A stretch of 64,000 nucleotides of DNA from Kutzneria kofuensis (GTDB lineage Bacteria; Actinomycetota; Actinomycetes; Mycobacteriales; Pseudonocardiaceae): assembly GCF_014203355.1 (NCBI RefSeq), contig NZ_JACHIR010000001.1, forward strand, positions 8,186,038-8,250,037, given 5' to 3'. The notes under the pieces were generated by a model. That model was not told the DNA's origin, ran no database searches, and worked only from the letters and a program-made list of their open reading frames with translations. Of this stretch, positions 46,801-58,800 are shown in pieces; within the stretch, counting starts at the first letter, position 1; every line of letters starts with the position of its first letter. Position numbers and translations under genes: made by a program.

Positions 46801-49800
46801 TGGCGCTGGACGACCTGCGCTTCGACGAGCGGGGCGAGCCGGTGCTGGACGAGTTGCGCCAGGCTCCCGGGGTGCTCGGCGTGGAGGTGCACCGCGACGA
46901 GCACCGGCGGATCACCGGGATCACCCGGGTCGTCCAGGAAGCCGCCGTCATCGAAGACCCTCGGGCCGGTGACCTCGGACCGGGTGAGCACGGGCCGGAG
47001 TTGCCGCTCGGTGTGGTGTCCGGCAAGACGAACTGGGCGATGGACCCGGGTTCCTCGCTGTACCGGCAGGTGCACGACGAGCGGGGCATGCCGCTGCTCG
47101 CCGGTGTGTCGGGCACGGCGGCGAAGCTCGGCAACGCGTTCAAGCTGTTGGGCGCGGCTCACCCGGATCCGGACGGTTTCGCGTTGTCGTTGCTGGGGTG
47201 GATGCTGCCGACCGAGGATCATTCGCTGTACGAGATCCTCGCGGGCCTGCAGACGGCCGATGTGGTGCCGTCGTTGGCCGGGCATCCGCTGGACGACGCG
47301 GCCGAGATGTACCGGTCCATCCCGGGCGTGCCGCTGGCGGAGCTGCGGCAGCGGGTCGGTGCGGACGGCATGCTGCCACACGAGGCGGCGTACCGGGACA
47401 AGTTGTACGCCGAGCTCGCGGACGGCGGCTTCCGTGAGCCCGGAGAGATCGGGCTCGGGCTGGCCGAGCGGCGCCGGGACGCCTTCCAACGCCTCCGGGA
47501 CGACCCGAGCGACCCGCTGGGCCGGACCGCCGCCGACTGGTTGCGCGACAACGGCATGACCGCCGGCCAGGTGCTGGACCGGCTGAGCCCGGCCCACTTC
47601 GCCGCCTTCGTCGCCTACACCGGCCCGGCGTTCCCGCTGATCAACGTGCTGCTCGACTTCAAGTCCGGCGGCGCATGGGTGCGCCGGCAGGCCCTCGGCG
47701 TCCAGATCAAGGGCCTGCTCGACAAGTACCTCGACCCCGGTGACGGCGGGCTGCCGATCCTGCCGTCCACGCTGGCGGACGATCCGCTGCTCGGCAATCT
47801 GCTGATGAAGCCGACGTCGGCCATGACGCCCAAGCAGTTGGCCGAACACAAGACGGACGTCCACGCCGCTGCCGAGGCGTTGCTGCCGTCCATCGAGAAG
47901 GAGATGGCGGCGCACACGGCGATGTTGCTGGACGCGTTGGCGCAGTTGCCGCCGGCTCGTGGCGAGGTGTGGCGCGGCACACGCTCGGTGGGTGATCTGG
48001 CGTCCGGGATCGGGCGGTTGATCTCGCCGACCTTCGGCGGCTCGAAGCTCTCCTTCACCGCCTTCGCCAGTTTCAGCCGGGAGGAGAGCGAGGCCCGACG
48101 CTTCATGCACAAGCAAGCCCAGCTGCCGCTGACCCACCGAGTGCTGATCCGGGCGAAGCTGTCCGGGAACCGGGCCCGGGACATTTCGGTGTTCGCCGTG
48201 CAGCAGAGCGAACGCGAGGTGCTGCTGCTGCCCGGCGCCCGGATGAAGATCACCTCCCGCCGGATCGCCGACGAGGGGAACCGGGCCGATGGTTTCGAGC
48301 TGATCGAGGCCGTGGAGGAGTTGCCCGAGTTCCCGGTGCGGGATTCGGACGATCCGGCGGACGCGGTCCGGTTGCGGGATGCGCTGCAGCGGTTGTCGGG
48401 GTCCGGTCCGTTGCTGCGACGAGAGGATCTCGAGCCGCTGGCCCGGCGGATCGGTGCGAGGTCCGGTTTGGACGTGTGGCAGCTGGCGGGCTTGGCCGGC
48501 GATGTGCACGGCGGGCCGGAACACCTGACCGTCGACGGCCTGACGACGATGCGCCGCACGGCGGATCTGGCCCGGCGCACGGTGAAGCTCGGCACCGACA
48601 CACAGGTCACCGGCGAGCACCTGGACACGCTGGTGCGCCGGCTGGACGGCGCCGCGACGGACGCTGCCGTGGACCGGGAGGCGCGGCAGCGGTTGGTGGA
48701 TCTGGTCGCACGGCTGAAGGTGCCGGGCCGGCGGGTCTCGTTCTCGCAGTTGGCCGCCGAATGGAACACCCGGCCGCAACGGGCCATGGCGACGTCGCAC
48801 GCGCCGGTGGAACGGACCGAAGTCGGCGACGCGCCACCGGAGCTGGTGGAGCCGGTACCGGATCCGGTGCGGCCGGAGCAGTGGTCGCACCGCCGGGAGG
48901 GCGCACCGAGCAGCGAGTTGCGGACGGAGCGATTCGATCCGACGCAGGGCGTGCCCGCCGGGGACGGCTTGCTGCCCGGTCGTCACACGCTGATCCGTGC
49001 CTGGGTGCGGCGTGTCCAAGCCGATGACGGCCGCTGGGTGCGGAGCCTCACGCTGAACCTGCCCGTGCGGTTCGGCGAGGGCACCACTCCGGACATGCTT
49101 CCGGTGCTCGTGCAGCGGTGGCGTGCCGCGGTGGACCGGCAGTTCAACGGCGGCTTGCTGCTGCCGAGGTCGGGCGATCAGTTGCATGTGGACCTGCGGC
49201 TGACACCGGCCGCTGACGGTCGGGAAGCCATCGAGCTGAGCATGCCGTCGGTGCCCGAGCGGTCGGACCAGCTGCATTTCCGGTTGTCGCACGAGGGGCC
49301 GGAGCTGGGGCCGGAGGCGCTGGCGGAGGTGGCGCGGCGCAATGATCTGCTGGTTCTGCACGAGCTGGGACACTTCGTCGGTCTGCCGGACACGTACCTC
49401 GACCCGGACTCGCTGTTCCGCGACACCGCGGCGAAGGCCGCCAGCGACGGGATCATGGCCGACATCACCCGGACGCCCGAGGCCGGGGTGCCACGCCGGT
49501 ACCTGGAGGCGATCGAGAACGCGATCGACTCGGGTCCGGTGGTGCGTGATCACCCGCTGTCCGCGGACCCGTCCCGCACCGGCCGGCCGGATCCGGTGTC
49601 CTCGTTGGACGATTCCGGCCCGCACGGCCCGGCCATGGCGCAGCCGGCCCGGTCCGCGCTCGACCAGGTGTTGCACGGCGACGCTGGTCCCGGCGAGCCG
49701 GACCTGGTGCGGATCGAGCGGTTGATCGCACAGGCCAGGAGGCAGGCGGTGCGGGCCGGGGTTCCGCCGCACTCGTTGCACCAGGGCGCGGTGGCGTTGC

Positions 49801-52800
49801 GGTCGGCGGCGTACGACCGGTTGCTGCACAATGCGCAGGCCGCGCGCCAGGCATACCTGGACAAGGGCTCGCCCGTCCAGGGTGGCTTCACTGTGATGCC
49901 GGACGGCGTCTCGGGCTGGCATGTCGGGCTGCACAACGGCACGGGACTGCGGACGGCGTTCGACGCGGACGGTCGTTGGACGCTGCGGGAGTTCCAGCTG
50001 GCGGATTCGCCGGCGTCGATGGCGCCGGACCTGCGGGTGGCGGCGTTGCGCTCCTGGGACGATTCCGGTCAGGAGAACCTGTCGTACCAGTTCTCCCGTG
50101 ACGACGCGACCACGGCCGACCTCGAGGTGGCGGCGGTGCCGTCGGACTCCCCGGAGCATGTGTACGGCCCGCTCGTCGTCACCGATGTCATGAGCGGGCA
50201 TCGATACCACTTCGGGCAGGAAGGGACGTTCACGGTCCGGGACGTGCCGGTGTACCGCGAGGCGTACCTGCGAACCGACGTGCTGGGGCCGGACGACGTC
50301 CCTAGGCTCGTCGACCCGCGCGGCGCGGCGCGCGACGACTGGACGGTGGAACGGGCGCCGGACGGCCGGGTGATCGTGCGGCCCGCGGCGCCCAATGACG
50401 CCCCGCGGCAGCGGATGGTGGTCGACCCCGGCAACGGGATCGTGGAGGCGGAGACCGTCCCGCTGCGGGACGAGCACGGCCGGCTGACCGGTTACGCGGA
50501 CGTGGACCGCCGGCACGCCAGCCGGGGCAACCCGATCGAGGTCGAGGCCGCGCGCCTGGACCTCAACGGCGATCCGGTGGCGGACGCTCGGTTGACGGCG
50601 CGGATCTGGCCGGACGGGCGGCTGACGGTGTCCGACGAGGCCGGCCGGCCGCTGGCCGGCCGCGAGACGTGGGGCCGGCCGGTGGTGGAGCCGCCGTCGG
50701 TCGCCGGCAGTGAGGCGCTGCGGACGCTGTACGAGGATGTGGCGTACGACCTGAAGGCCCAGGAGTTCGAGGCGAACCTGGGGACGTTCGCCGCCAATCA
50801 CCCCCGGGCGTTGCGGGCGGCGCGGCTGGGTGTGTCGCGGTTGTTCGACGTGCTGGCCGCCGCCTTCCCCGATCGCGGGGACGAGGTCGCCGCGATGTTC
50901 CTGAAGAACAGTTCGACCGACCTGCAGGATCTGCTGGGGCGGGGCGACGTCCGGGAGCTGATGGCGGCGTTCTCCCACGCCGCCTTCGACGACTCGCCGG
51001 TGACGTTGACGTCGCTGCTGTCGGAGATCGTCGAGCGGGGTGACTGGGAGCGGGCCGACGGGCTCGGCCTGGACGTCCCGACGCTGCGTCGACAGGCTCC
51101 GCCGCTGTCGGAGCCGAACACGGCGACGGCGGAGAAGGTCGGGAACGCGTTCAAGCTGTTGGATGTCGTGCACCCGGACCCGGACGGCGTGGCGCTGTCG
51201 GTGCTGGGCTCGATGCTGCCCGATCATGGTCTGAAGGACGTTCTCGCGGGGCTGCGGGCGGCGCACGTGCTGCCGTCGCCGGCCGGGCACACGGCGGCCG
51301 ACGCGGCCGGAATGTACCGGTCCGTTCCCGGCGTGCGGCTGTCGGAACTGCGGGAACGCGTCGGCTTGGGCGGCATGCTGCCGCACGAGGCCGCGTACTG
51401 GGCCAAGCTGCACAGCCCGCTCGAGGACGGCGGTTTCCGCGAGCCGGGCACGGAAGCGCTCGCACTGGCCGAGCATCGCCGCACCACCATCGAACAGCTC
51501 GTCGACCAGCGACCTGGCGACGAGGCGACCCTGGTTGCCGCGGAATGGTTGCGGGACAACAACATGACCGCCCGGCAGGTGCTGGAGCGGCTGAGCCCGG
51601 CCCACTTCGCCGCCCTCATCGTCTACACCGGCCCGGCCTTCCCGCTGATGAACGTGCTGCTCAGGTTCCGGTCCGCGGGCACAAGGGCGGCGGCGCTGCG
51701 GTTCCAGGCCAGGCGCCTGCTCGACATGTATCTCGCCGGCGAACGGACGCTGAAGGACGTGCCGGTCGCGCTGCGCGAGGACGAGACGATCCGCGACCTC
51801 CTGGCGAACGCGCCGCGAAAGATGACGGTCGCCCAGGCGGCGAAGCACATCGACGCCTACCTCGACGCCGCCGGCCCGACGCCACTGCCGGCCGAGCTGG
51901 GGGACAAGCCACGCATTCGCGAGCTGACGGACATCCCGCACCAGAACATGACGCCGGAGCAGTTGGCGGAGCACAGGGAGTGGCTCCACGCCGCCGCAGA
52001 GGCGGTGCTGCCGGACATCGAGAAGGAGGCCGAGGAGAAGGCGGCGGCCCTGAAGGAGCCGCTCGACGCCGCCGTCGAGGCGTTGCTGCCCGCCATGGAG
52101 AAGGAGATGTCCGCCCACACCGCGATGGTGTTGGACGCCTTGACGCAGCTGCCGCCGGCACGCGGCGAGGTGTGGCGGGGCACTCGCTCGATCGGCGACC
52201 TCACGTCGGGTATCGGCCGCCTGATCTCACCGACCTTCGGCGGCTCGCGGATCTCCCTCGACGACTTCGCCAGCTTCAGCCGCGTCGAGGACAAGGCTCT
52301 TGACTTCATGGCCGCAGCGGCCCGGCTCCCGCTGACCCACCCCGTGCTGATCCACGCCCGGCTCACCGGCAACTGGGGCCGGGACATCTCGTTCCTGTCG
52401 GCCACGCCGGAGGAGAAGGAGGTGCTGCTGCTGCCCGGCGCCCGGATGGCGATCGCGGACCGCCGGACCGCCGAGAAGACCGTCGGCCGGGAGCCGACGC
52501 GGATCAGGTTCGAGCTGATCGAGGCCGTCGAGGAGCTGCCGGAATTCCCGGTGCGGGAGTCGGGCGAGCCGGTGGCGGCGCAGGCGGAGGCGTCCCGGCG
52601 CCGGGACGCGTTGCAGCGGTTGGCTGAGTCGGGTCCGCTGCTGCGGCGGGACGACCTCAAGCCGCTGGCCGCCCGGATCGGGGCGAAGACCGGGTTGCAG
52701 GTGTGGCAACTGGCCGGCTTGACCAGCGACATCCATGGCGGTCCGGAACACATCAGCGTGGACCGCTTGGCCGCCGTGCGCCGAACGGCGGACTTGGCCC

Positions 52801-55800
52801 GCCGCACGTTGAAACTCGGCGGCCAAGCACCCGTCACTGCCGAGCATCTGGACGCGCTGGTGCGGCGACTGGATGGCGCGGCGGAGGATGCCGCCGTCGA
52901 CCGGGCGGCGCGGCAGCGGCTGGTGGATCTGGTGGCCCAGGTGAAGGTGCCGGGTCGGCGAGTCACGTACTCCGAGTTGGCGGCAGCGTGGACGACGCCC
53001 GTCGAGCACCACCACGAGGAGGCCGCGGTCGTCGAGCCGTCGGCCGAACCGGACACGAACGACTGGCAGGAGTCGTTGCAGCAGCGGTTCTCGCTGGACG
53101 CGGTCGTGGAAGTGACGCATCTGCGGGAGTTGCCGCTCGACGTGGACGGGCTGCGACTGCGGGAGAGCGCCACCGAGGGGTCGCCGGAGGGATCGCACTG
53201 GGAAGTCGTGGACGTGGACGGCGCGCCGCTTCCCGGGGTGTTGGTGATCCCTCGTGAGCGGGGCGGGTTCGTCGTGACCGGGCACGGCGTCGGCGCGTCG
53301 CACTTCGCTGCGGATGGTCGGTTCCTGTTCCGCACGGTGGCGTTGTCGGGCACAGATCGTGTCGTGCGCCTGGAGGCGCCAACTGGCGTGGCAGGCCCGC
53401 GGTTGGCCGAGCGGGACGGGTTGCCGTCCGGCCAGGCGACGGCGGAGTTCTCGCCGGCCGCGGACGGCGGCCTGGTGGTGCGGTTGCCGGACGTCGGCGA
53501 GTGGCATTTCGACGCCGACGGCCGGTTGTGGCACTACGAGCTGCCCCTGGCCGGCGAGCGGGCCGTCCATGAAGCGCTTCCGCCGCTGCCGGGGCCGGCC
53601 CCGGACGGGTTGTGGCTGCGGTCGGTGCATGGTCCCGACGGCGAGGTGTCCCGTTTGGACGTCGTGGACGCCGACAGGTCGCCGGTGCCGGACCGCGTGG
53701 TCGTGCCGCAGCCCGACGGGGGAGTGACCATCACCGCCGCGGCGGGGGATGTCCGGTGGAATCTCGGCCCCGAGCGGCAGCTGGAGTCGTACGAGGTACG
53801 GCTGCCGGGGACGGACCGGTTCGCGCTGTTCGACGGCGCCGGGCTGCCGTTGGTGGTGGACCGGGACGGCGAGCCGGTTGTCGACGGGTTCACGGCGGTG
53901 CCGGTCCGGGATCGCTCGGGCGAGACCTCCGGTGTGGTGGTCACCCGGCACGCCCCGCTCGCGGCCTGGCGGTTCGACGGAAGCCGGGCGTCACTCACTC
54001 CGCTCGCGCAATGGCGGTTCGACCACGACGGGTCGCTGGTCAGCGCCGACCTGCCGTTGACCGGCATCGATGCCGACAGCTCGCTGCGAGGTCTGCGGGT
54101 TCGCGTGTCCCACCACTCCGGTGAGGCGGGGCCGCAGGCACACCAGGTGTTCGAACTGGCGGGCACGCCCGCCGCGACACGTGAGTTCCGGGTCGTGCCG
54201 CTGGACGGCGACCTCGCCGACCGGCTGCCGGGCGGCTTCTCCGTCGTCCACCTGGGAACCGGGCAGCGGTGGCCCGTCGATGCCGATGGCCACGTCGTTT
54301 CCGACGGAATCGAGAACCATCCTCACGCCGAGGAGCCCGCAGCTGACCAGAGCCAGCTGCCGCCGGCACCGGGTGACGGTCATGACGGCTCCGCGAGCCG
54401 CCGATCGTCCGAGCCGATGCACGACTCGACGCTGCCGGAGCGAACCGCCGCCGAGCCGTCGATCCGGACCGCGCCGTCCCGTGTGCAAGCCCCCGCGGCC
54501 GTCCGCCACGACTCGCAGCCGCTGGACTTCGGTGGTGGCCTGGTGGAGCTGGCGCATCAAGAGGGCGGCTTCTACAAGCTCGACAACCATGACGTGTTCA
54601 TCAGCGTCGACGCCGTGCACGATCCGGACGAGCATGAGCGCCAGGCGGTGTACGACCAGGTCCGGCAGTACTTCGGGGACGGGCTGACCGTCCACCGCGG
54701 CATTTCGTCCTGGCACCCCACGTGGCATCGGGTGCGGGACGGCGAGATTCCGCCGCTGGGCACGAGACCCCACCCCGATTACGACACCCGCAACACGAAT
54801 TTCGTGCCGTTCACGGCGAACAGGGACATCGCCACGATGGCGGCGATGGGGCACACCGGCATGGGTGCGGGCGACGACCGTCGTTTCGTGCCCGGTTACG
54901 ACCCGGCCGATCCGACGCACCCGGTCGGAATGGTGCTGTCGAAGCGGGTGTCGGCGGCGACCGGTGAGCCGATCGCGTTCATCAATCCCGGTGAGACCCA
55001 GGTCGGTGGGCCGATTCGCGATTTCGACGCGACGACGTACGACATGGGCACACCGCTGTCGGCGGTGTACGGCGGTGACGACGACGGCATGACCCTGGGC
55101 GCGGTGATGCCGCCGAAGCCGGAGCCGCACGAAGTCGCCGAGTACGTCGCGAAGTTCGGCGGCCTACGGCACGACCCGAATCTGCCCGCGTGGCAGCCGC
55201 CGGCAGCCGTCGAGCACGAGCCGACTCAGGACCCTGGCGCGGCGTCCACGAAGCGGATCCGCCCGTTGCCCGGTGCGGTGACCCGCCGGATCGGGTCGTG
55301 GTTCGGCCGCGGCGGCGCCAAGGCCGTGAACCGCGTCGCCGCGACCGGCGTCGACCTGGCCACCGGCAAGGTGATCAAGTTCCGGTCCTCCGAGGTCCGG
55401 GCCTATCCGCTGGTGCGGGACGGCCGGACGGTCGGCGTGACCTTCGAGGTGGGTGCGGAGCGCTCAACCCCGTTGGCGTCCAACACCTTCTCCGTCGCCG
55501 CCCAGGGCGAGTCGGACCAGGTGCACCTCACGTTGTCCTCGGGCGCCAAGGTCGCCGTGCACGGCTCAACGCTCGCCCACGTGCTGCACGACCTGAAGAT
55601 GTTCCGCCGCACGTTCGAAATGGAGCACCCGGAGTCGGTGACGCTGCTGGTTGGACACGGCGGCGCCCTGGCACACGAGTTCGAGCAGGCCCTGTCAGAG
55701 GCGACCGGGCATGACGAGGAGGTCACCGAGCACGTCGTCACGCCGGGTGTCGCCGCGAAGTGGCCACCCCTGGCATCGTTGCGGCGCGCCCACACGAACT

Positions 55801-58800
55801 GGCGACAGGGTGTGCGGCCGGCGAAGGTCGTGGAGGGCCTCACCCTGCCCGCGATCGACCATCACACGAACGCGCCCACGACGTTCCACACCTCACAGGT
55901 GCCGGTGCGCCACCTGCGGGACAAGGACGGCACCCCGGTCGGCATCACCTTCTCCCGGGGCGAGGAGCTGCATGGCGACCGGGAGCTGGTCCGTTCCGTG
56001 TTCGGCGGGGTCACCGACATCTACTCGGCCGAGCACAAGGACGCCAGGGCCGAGAACCGCACGCACGTGATGGAGTCCCCCTGGCCCCGGAACACGCTGT
56101 ACGTGACCACGCACGGCTACGCGGAGCGTTTCCACCTGCACCTCACCGACGGCCGCGAGGTTCTCCTCAGCGGCGAGACCTTCGGCAAGGTGCTGCACGA
56201 CCTCGCCTCCTTCCGCCACATCGTGAACCGCAACGCCCCAGAGGCGCTGGCCCTGATCGTGTGCGAGGTCGGCAAGAACGACGCGCCCGGTGGCGCGGGG
56301 TATGACCTGCAGCAGACCCTCCAGGAGATGGGTTACCGGCAGCCGGTGGTCGCGGCCACCGAGACCATGTCCTTCAACCGCCGGTATCGCGGGCAGTGGA
56401 ACACTGCCATCGTCAACGGCGGCACCTGGCGAGTGCTGTCCTCCGGTGACGCCGACGTCATCGGCCACGACCTCTGGAACTGGCGGGCGTTCGACCCACG
56501 GACCGCCGAGGCGACCCCGCTGGTCCGCGCGGGCAAGACGGTGGGCGTGTCGTTCCGCACCGACCGGGCGGAGTTGCGTCGCCGGCAGATCTGGGCGGGG
56601 CACGGCGCCTCCGCCGGGAGTGCGCCGTGGCCGCACCGCACGTTCCTGGTGGACGCCGAGCCCGCGCCGGGCGGTCGAATGGTCGTGCACACGCCGGCAG
56701 GCCCGTTGGTGGTCGACGGCAAGACCTTCGGCCGGGTATTGGCCCACACCCGGGCGTTCCGGGACGCGATGGCCACCGCCCGCCCGCAGGCGCTGGCGCT
56801 GCTGACCAGACAGTCCGGGGAGCTGTCCCAGCCGATGCCGGGGCAGCCGCGCGACCACTCCCTCGAGTTCGCCCGTTCCCTGGAACACGAGTTCGGTAGC
56901 GTGCCCCCGGTGTTCGCCCCGACCGGCTGGGTCCGGTTGGAGGCGGGTGCCGGCGGCACGCCCGAACTGCGCCTCGACCACGGCCAGTGGGCGCGGCACG
57001 ACTTGTCGGGCCGCGTGTTCCCGGGCGTCGACGACGCGGGGCTGCGCCACCTGATCCGAACCGAGGACGTGGACGTCGCCCCGCTCTACCACGGCGACCA
57101 TCAGGTGGGCGTGTCGTTCCACGGCCAGCAGGCCAGTGCCCATGTCCAGGGATGGTTCGACAAGGGCGCCGCCGCACCGCACGCCGGCGCCCCGTGGACC
57201 GACCACACCGTGTTCGTCGCCGCCGATGGCAGGCCCGACGGCTGCGGCATCCGGCTCGGGGACGGCGAGCGCGTGTGGGTCGACGGCCGCGTGCTGGCGC
57301 AGATCATGACCAAGTCCCGCGCGTTCGTGGACATCATGCACGGCATCGGTCCGGACGGACATCCGGTGCGGGACCGCGTCGACCGGTTCGCGTTGCTCGT
57401 GAGCCGCGCCGGCGAGCGGGCGGAACCGGGTGGCGCGGCGCGCGACTTCCGGGTCGAGCTGGCCGGCGACCTCGGTCACCGGCAGCCGGTGATCGCGCCG
57501 GGCGGCCCGCTCGATCTGCTGCTCGACCACGAGACGGGCCGTCCCGTCGCAGGCCTGCCCGACAGCGCGCAGTGGCGCACGTTCGTCGCCGATCGCAACG
57601 ATTCGCGAGTGCTCGCGGACGGGCCGTTGGTGGCGGGCTGGCACGGCGGGACCGGGCTGCGCGACTGGTTCGCCACGCGGGACATCAGGCAGCACACGCT
57701 GGAGGCCGACGGCCGGGTCATCGGACTGACGTTCTCGTCGCGCCCGACCCCCGAGCAGACCTGGGCCGCCGGTGGCGGTCGGGACAGCACCGTCCACCTG
57801 GCGCCAAGGCAGAAACTCGGCGACGCCATGGCGGCCGGCAACCTGGACGTGCGCCCGGCTCCGTGGTCAGACCGGACCTTCTTCGTCGTCGCGCCGACCC
57901 ATGTGAACCTGTTCGTCGTCGACATCGGCCGGGGCCATCGTGTCCTCGCGGGCCCGGCCTTCGCGCGTCTCGTCGCCGAGTCGGATGCGTTCCGTCGCGC
58001 ACTGGCCGACGGCGCGAACGACGTCACCCTGCTCGTCTCGCACACCGGTGAACGCGGTGGCCCGGTGGCGGAACTGTTCCACCGGACGTTGGCCGACGAG
58101 TTCGGCTTCTCCGGCCGCGTGCACGCGCCGACCAGCCCGCTCGCCCTCATCCCGGGCGACGAGCACGGGGGTTCCCGGACGGTTCTGCACGGCGGCGAGT
58201 GGCGCACGTTCCCGGAGGGTGAGGGCGGCCCCGCTCGCCTGGACGGTGACTCGCCGCGTGGTGGCGACGGGCCGCGGGAGCGTCCGTTCGTTTCCACGGG
58301 TGTGCGGTCGAACGCGCTCACCCGTGACGATCGGCCGCTGGGGCCGGGCTTCCGGACCGAGCCTCCGGCCACTGTGGACGCCCGGAGAGCGGGCGCGCAG
58401 CTGCACGAGACGCCCAAGCGGCCGCCGATGCCGGTGCGGCAACGCGGCGTCGCGGCCGCGCCGCCGCAGCGGGTGACGCTGGCCGACTTCCTGGGCACAC
58501 GGCCGTCCGAGCCGGTGGGTTCTCATGGCCGGTCTGGTGAGCATGTCGCTGAGGATCAGGGGCAGTCGGCGTCGCGGTCGCACCAGGAGGCGTCGGCGGT
58601 TGCTGGGCATCACTCGGAGTTGTTGGACTTCGGTGGTGGACTTGTGGAGCCGGCGCGTCGTGCGGAGGGTTTCTACAAGCTTGTCAATCATGACGTGTTC
58701 GTCAGTGTCGATGCCGTGCACAATCTGGGCGAGCGTGAGCGGCGGGAGGTGTTTGAGCAGGTCAGGCGGTATTTTGGCGAGGGTTTGACGCTGTATCGTG

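Noticed and set aside
39417-52118. Two very long minus-strand open frames (39417-45116 and 45246-52118)
   Set aside because: They are exact antisense shadows of the giant + frame. Their translations are low-complexity Arg/His/Gln/Val/Leu-rich text without any domain, as expected from GC-rich third positions.
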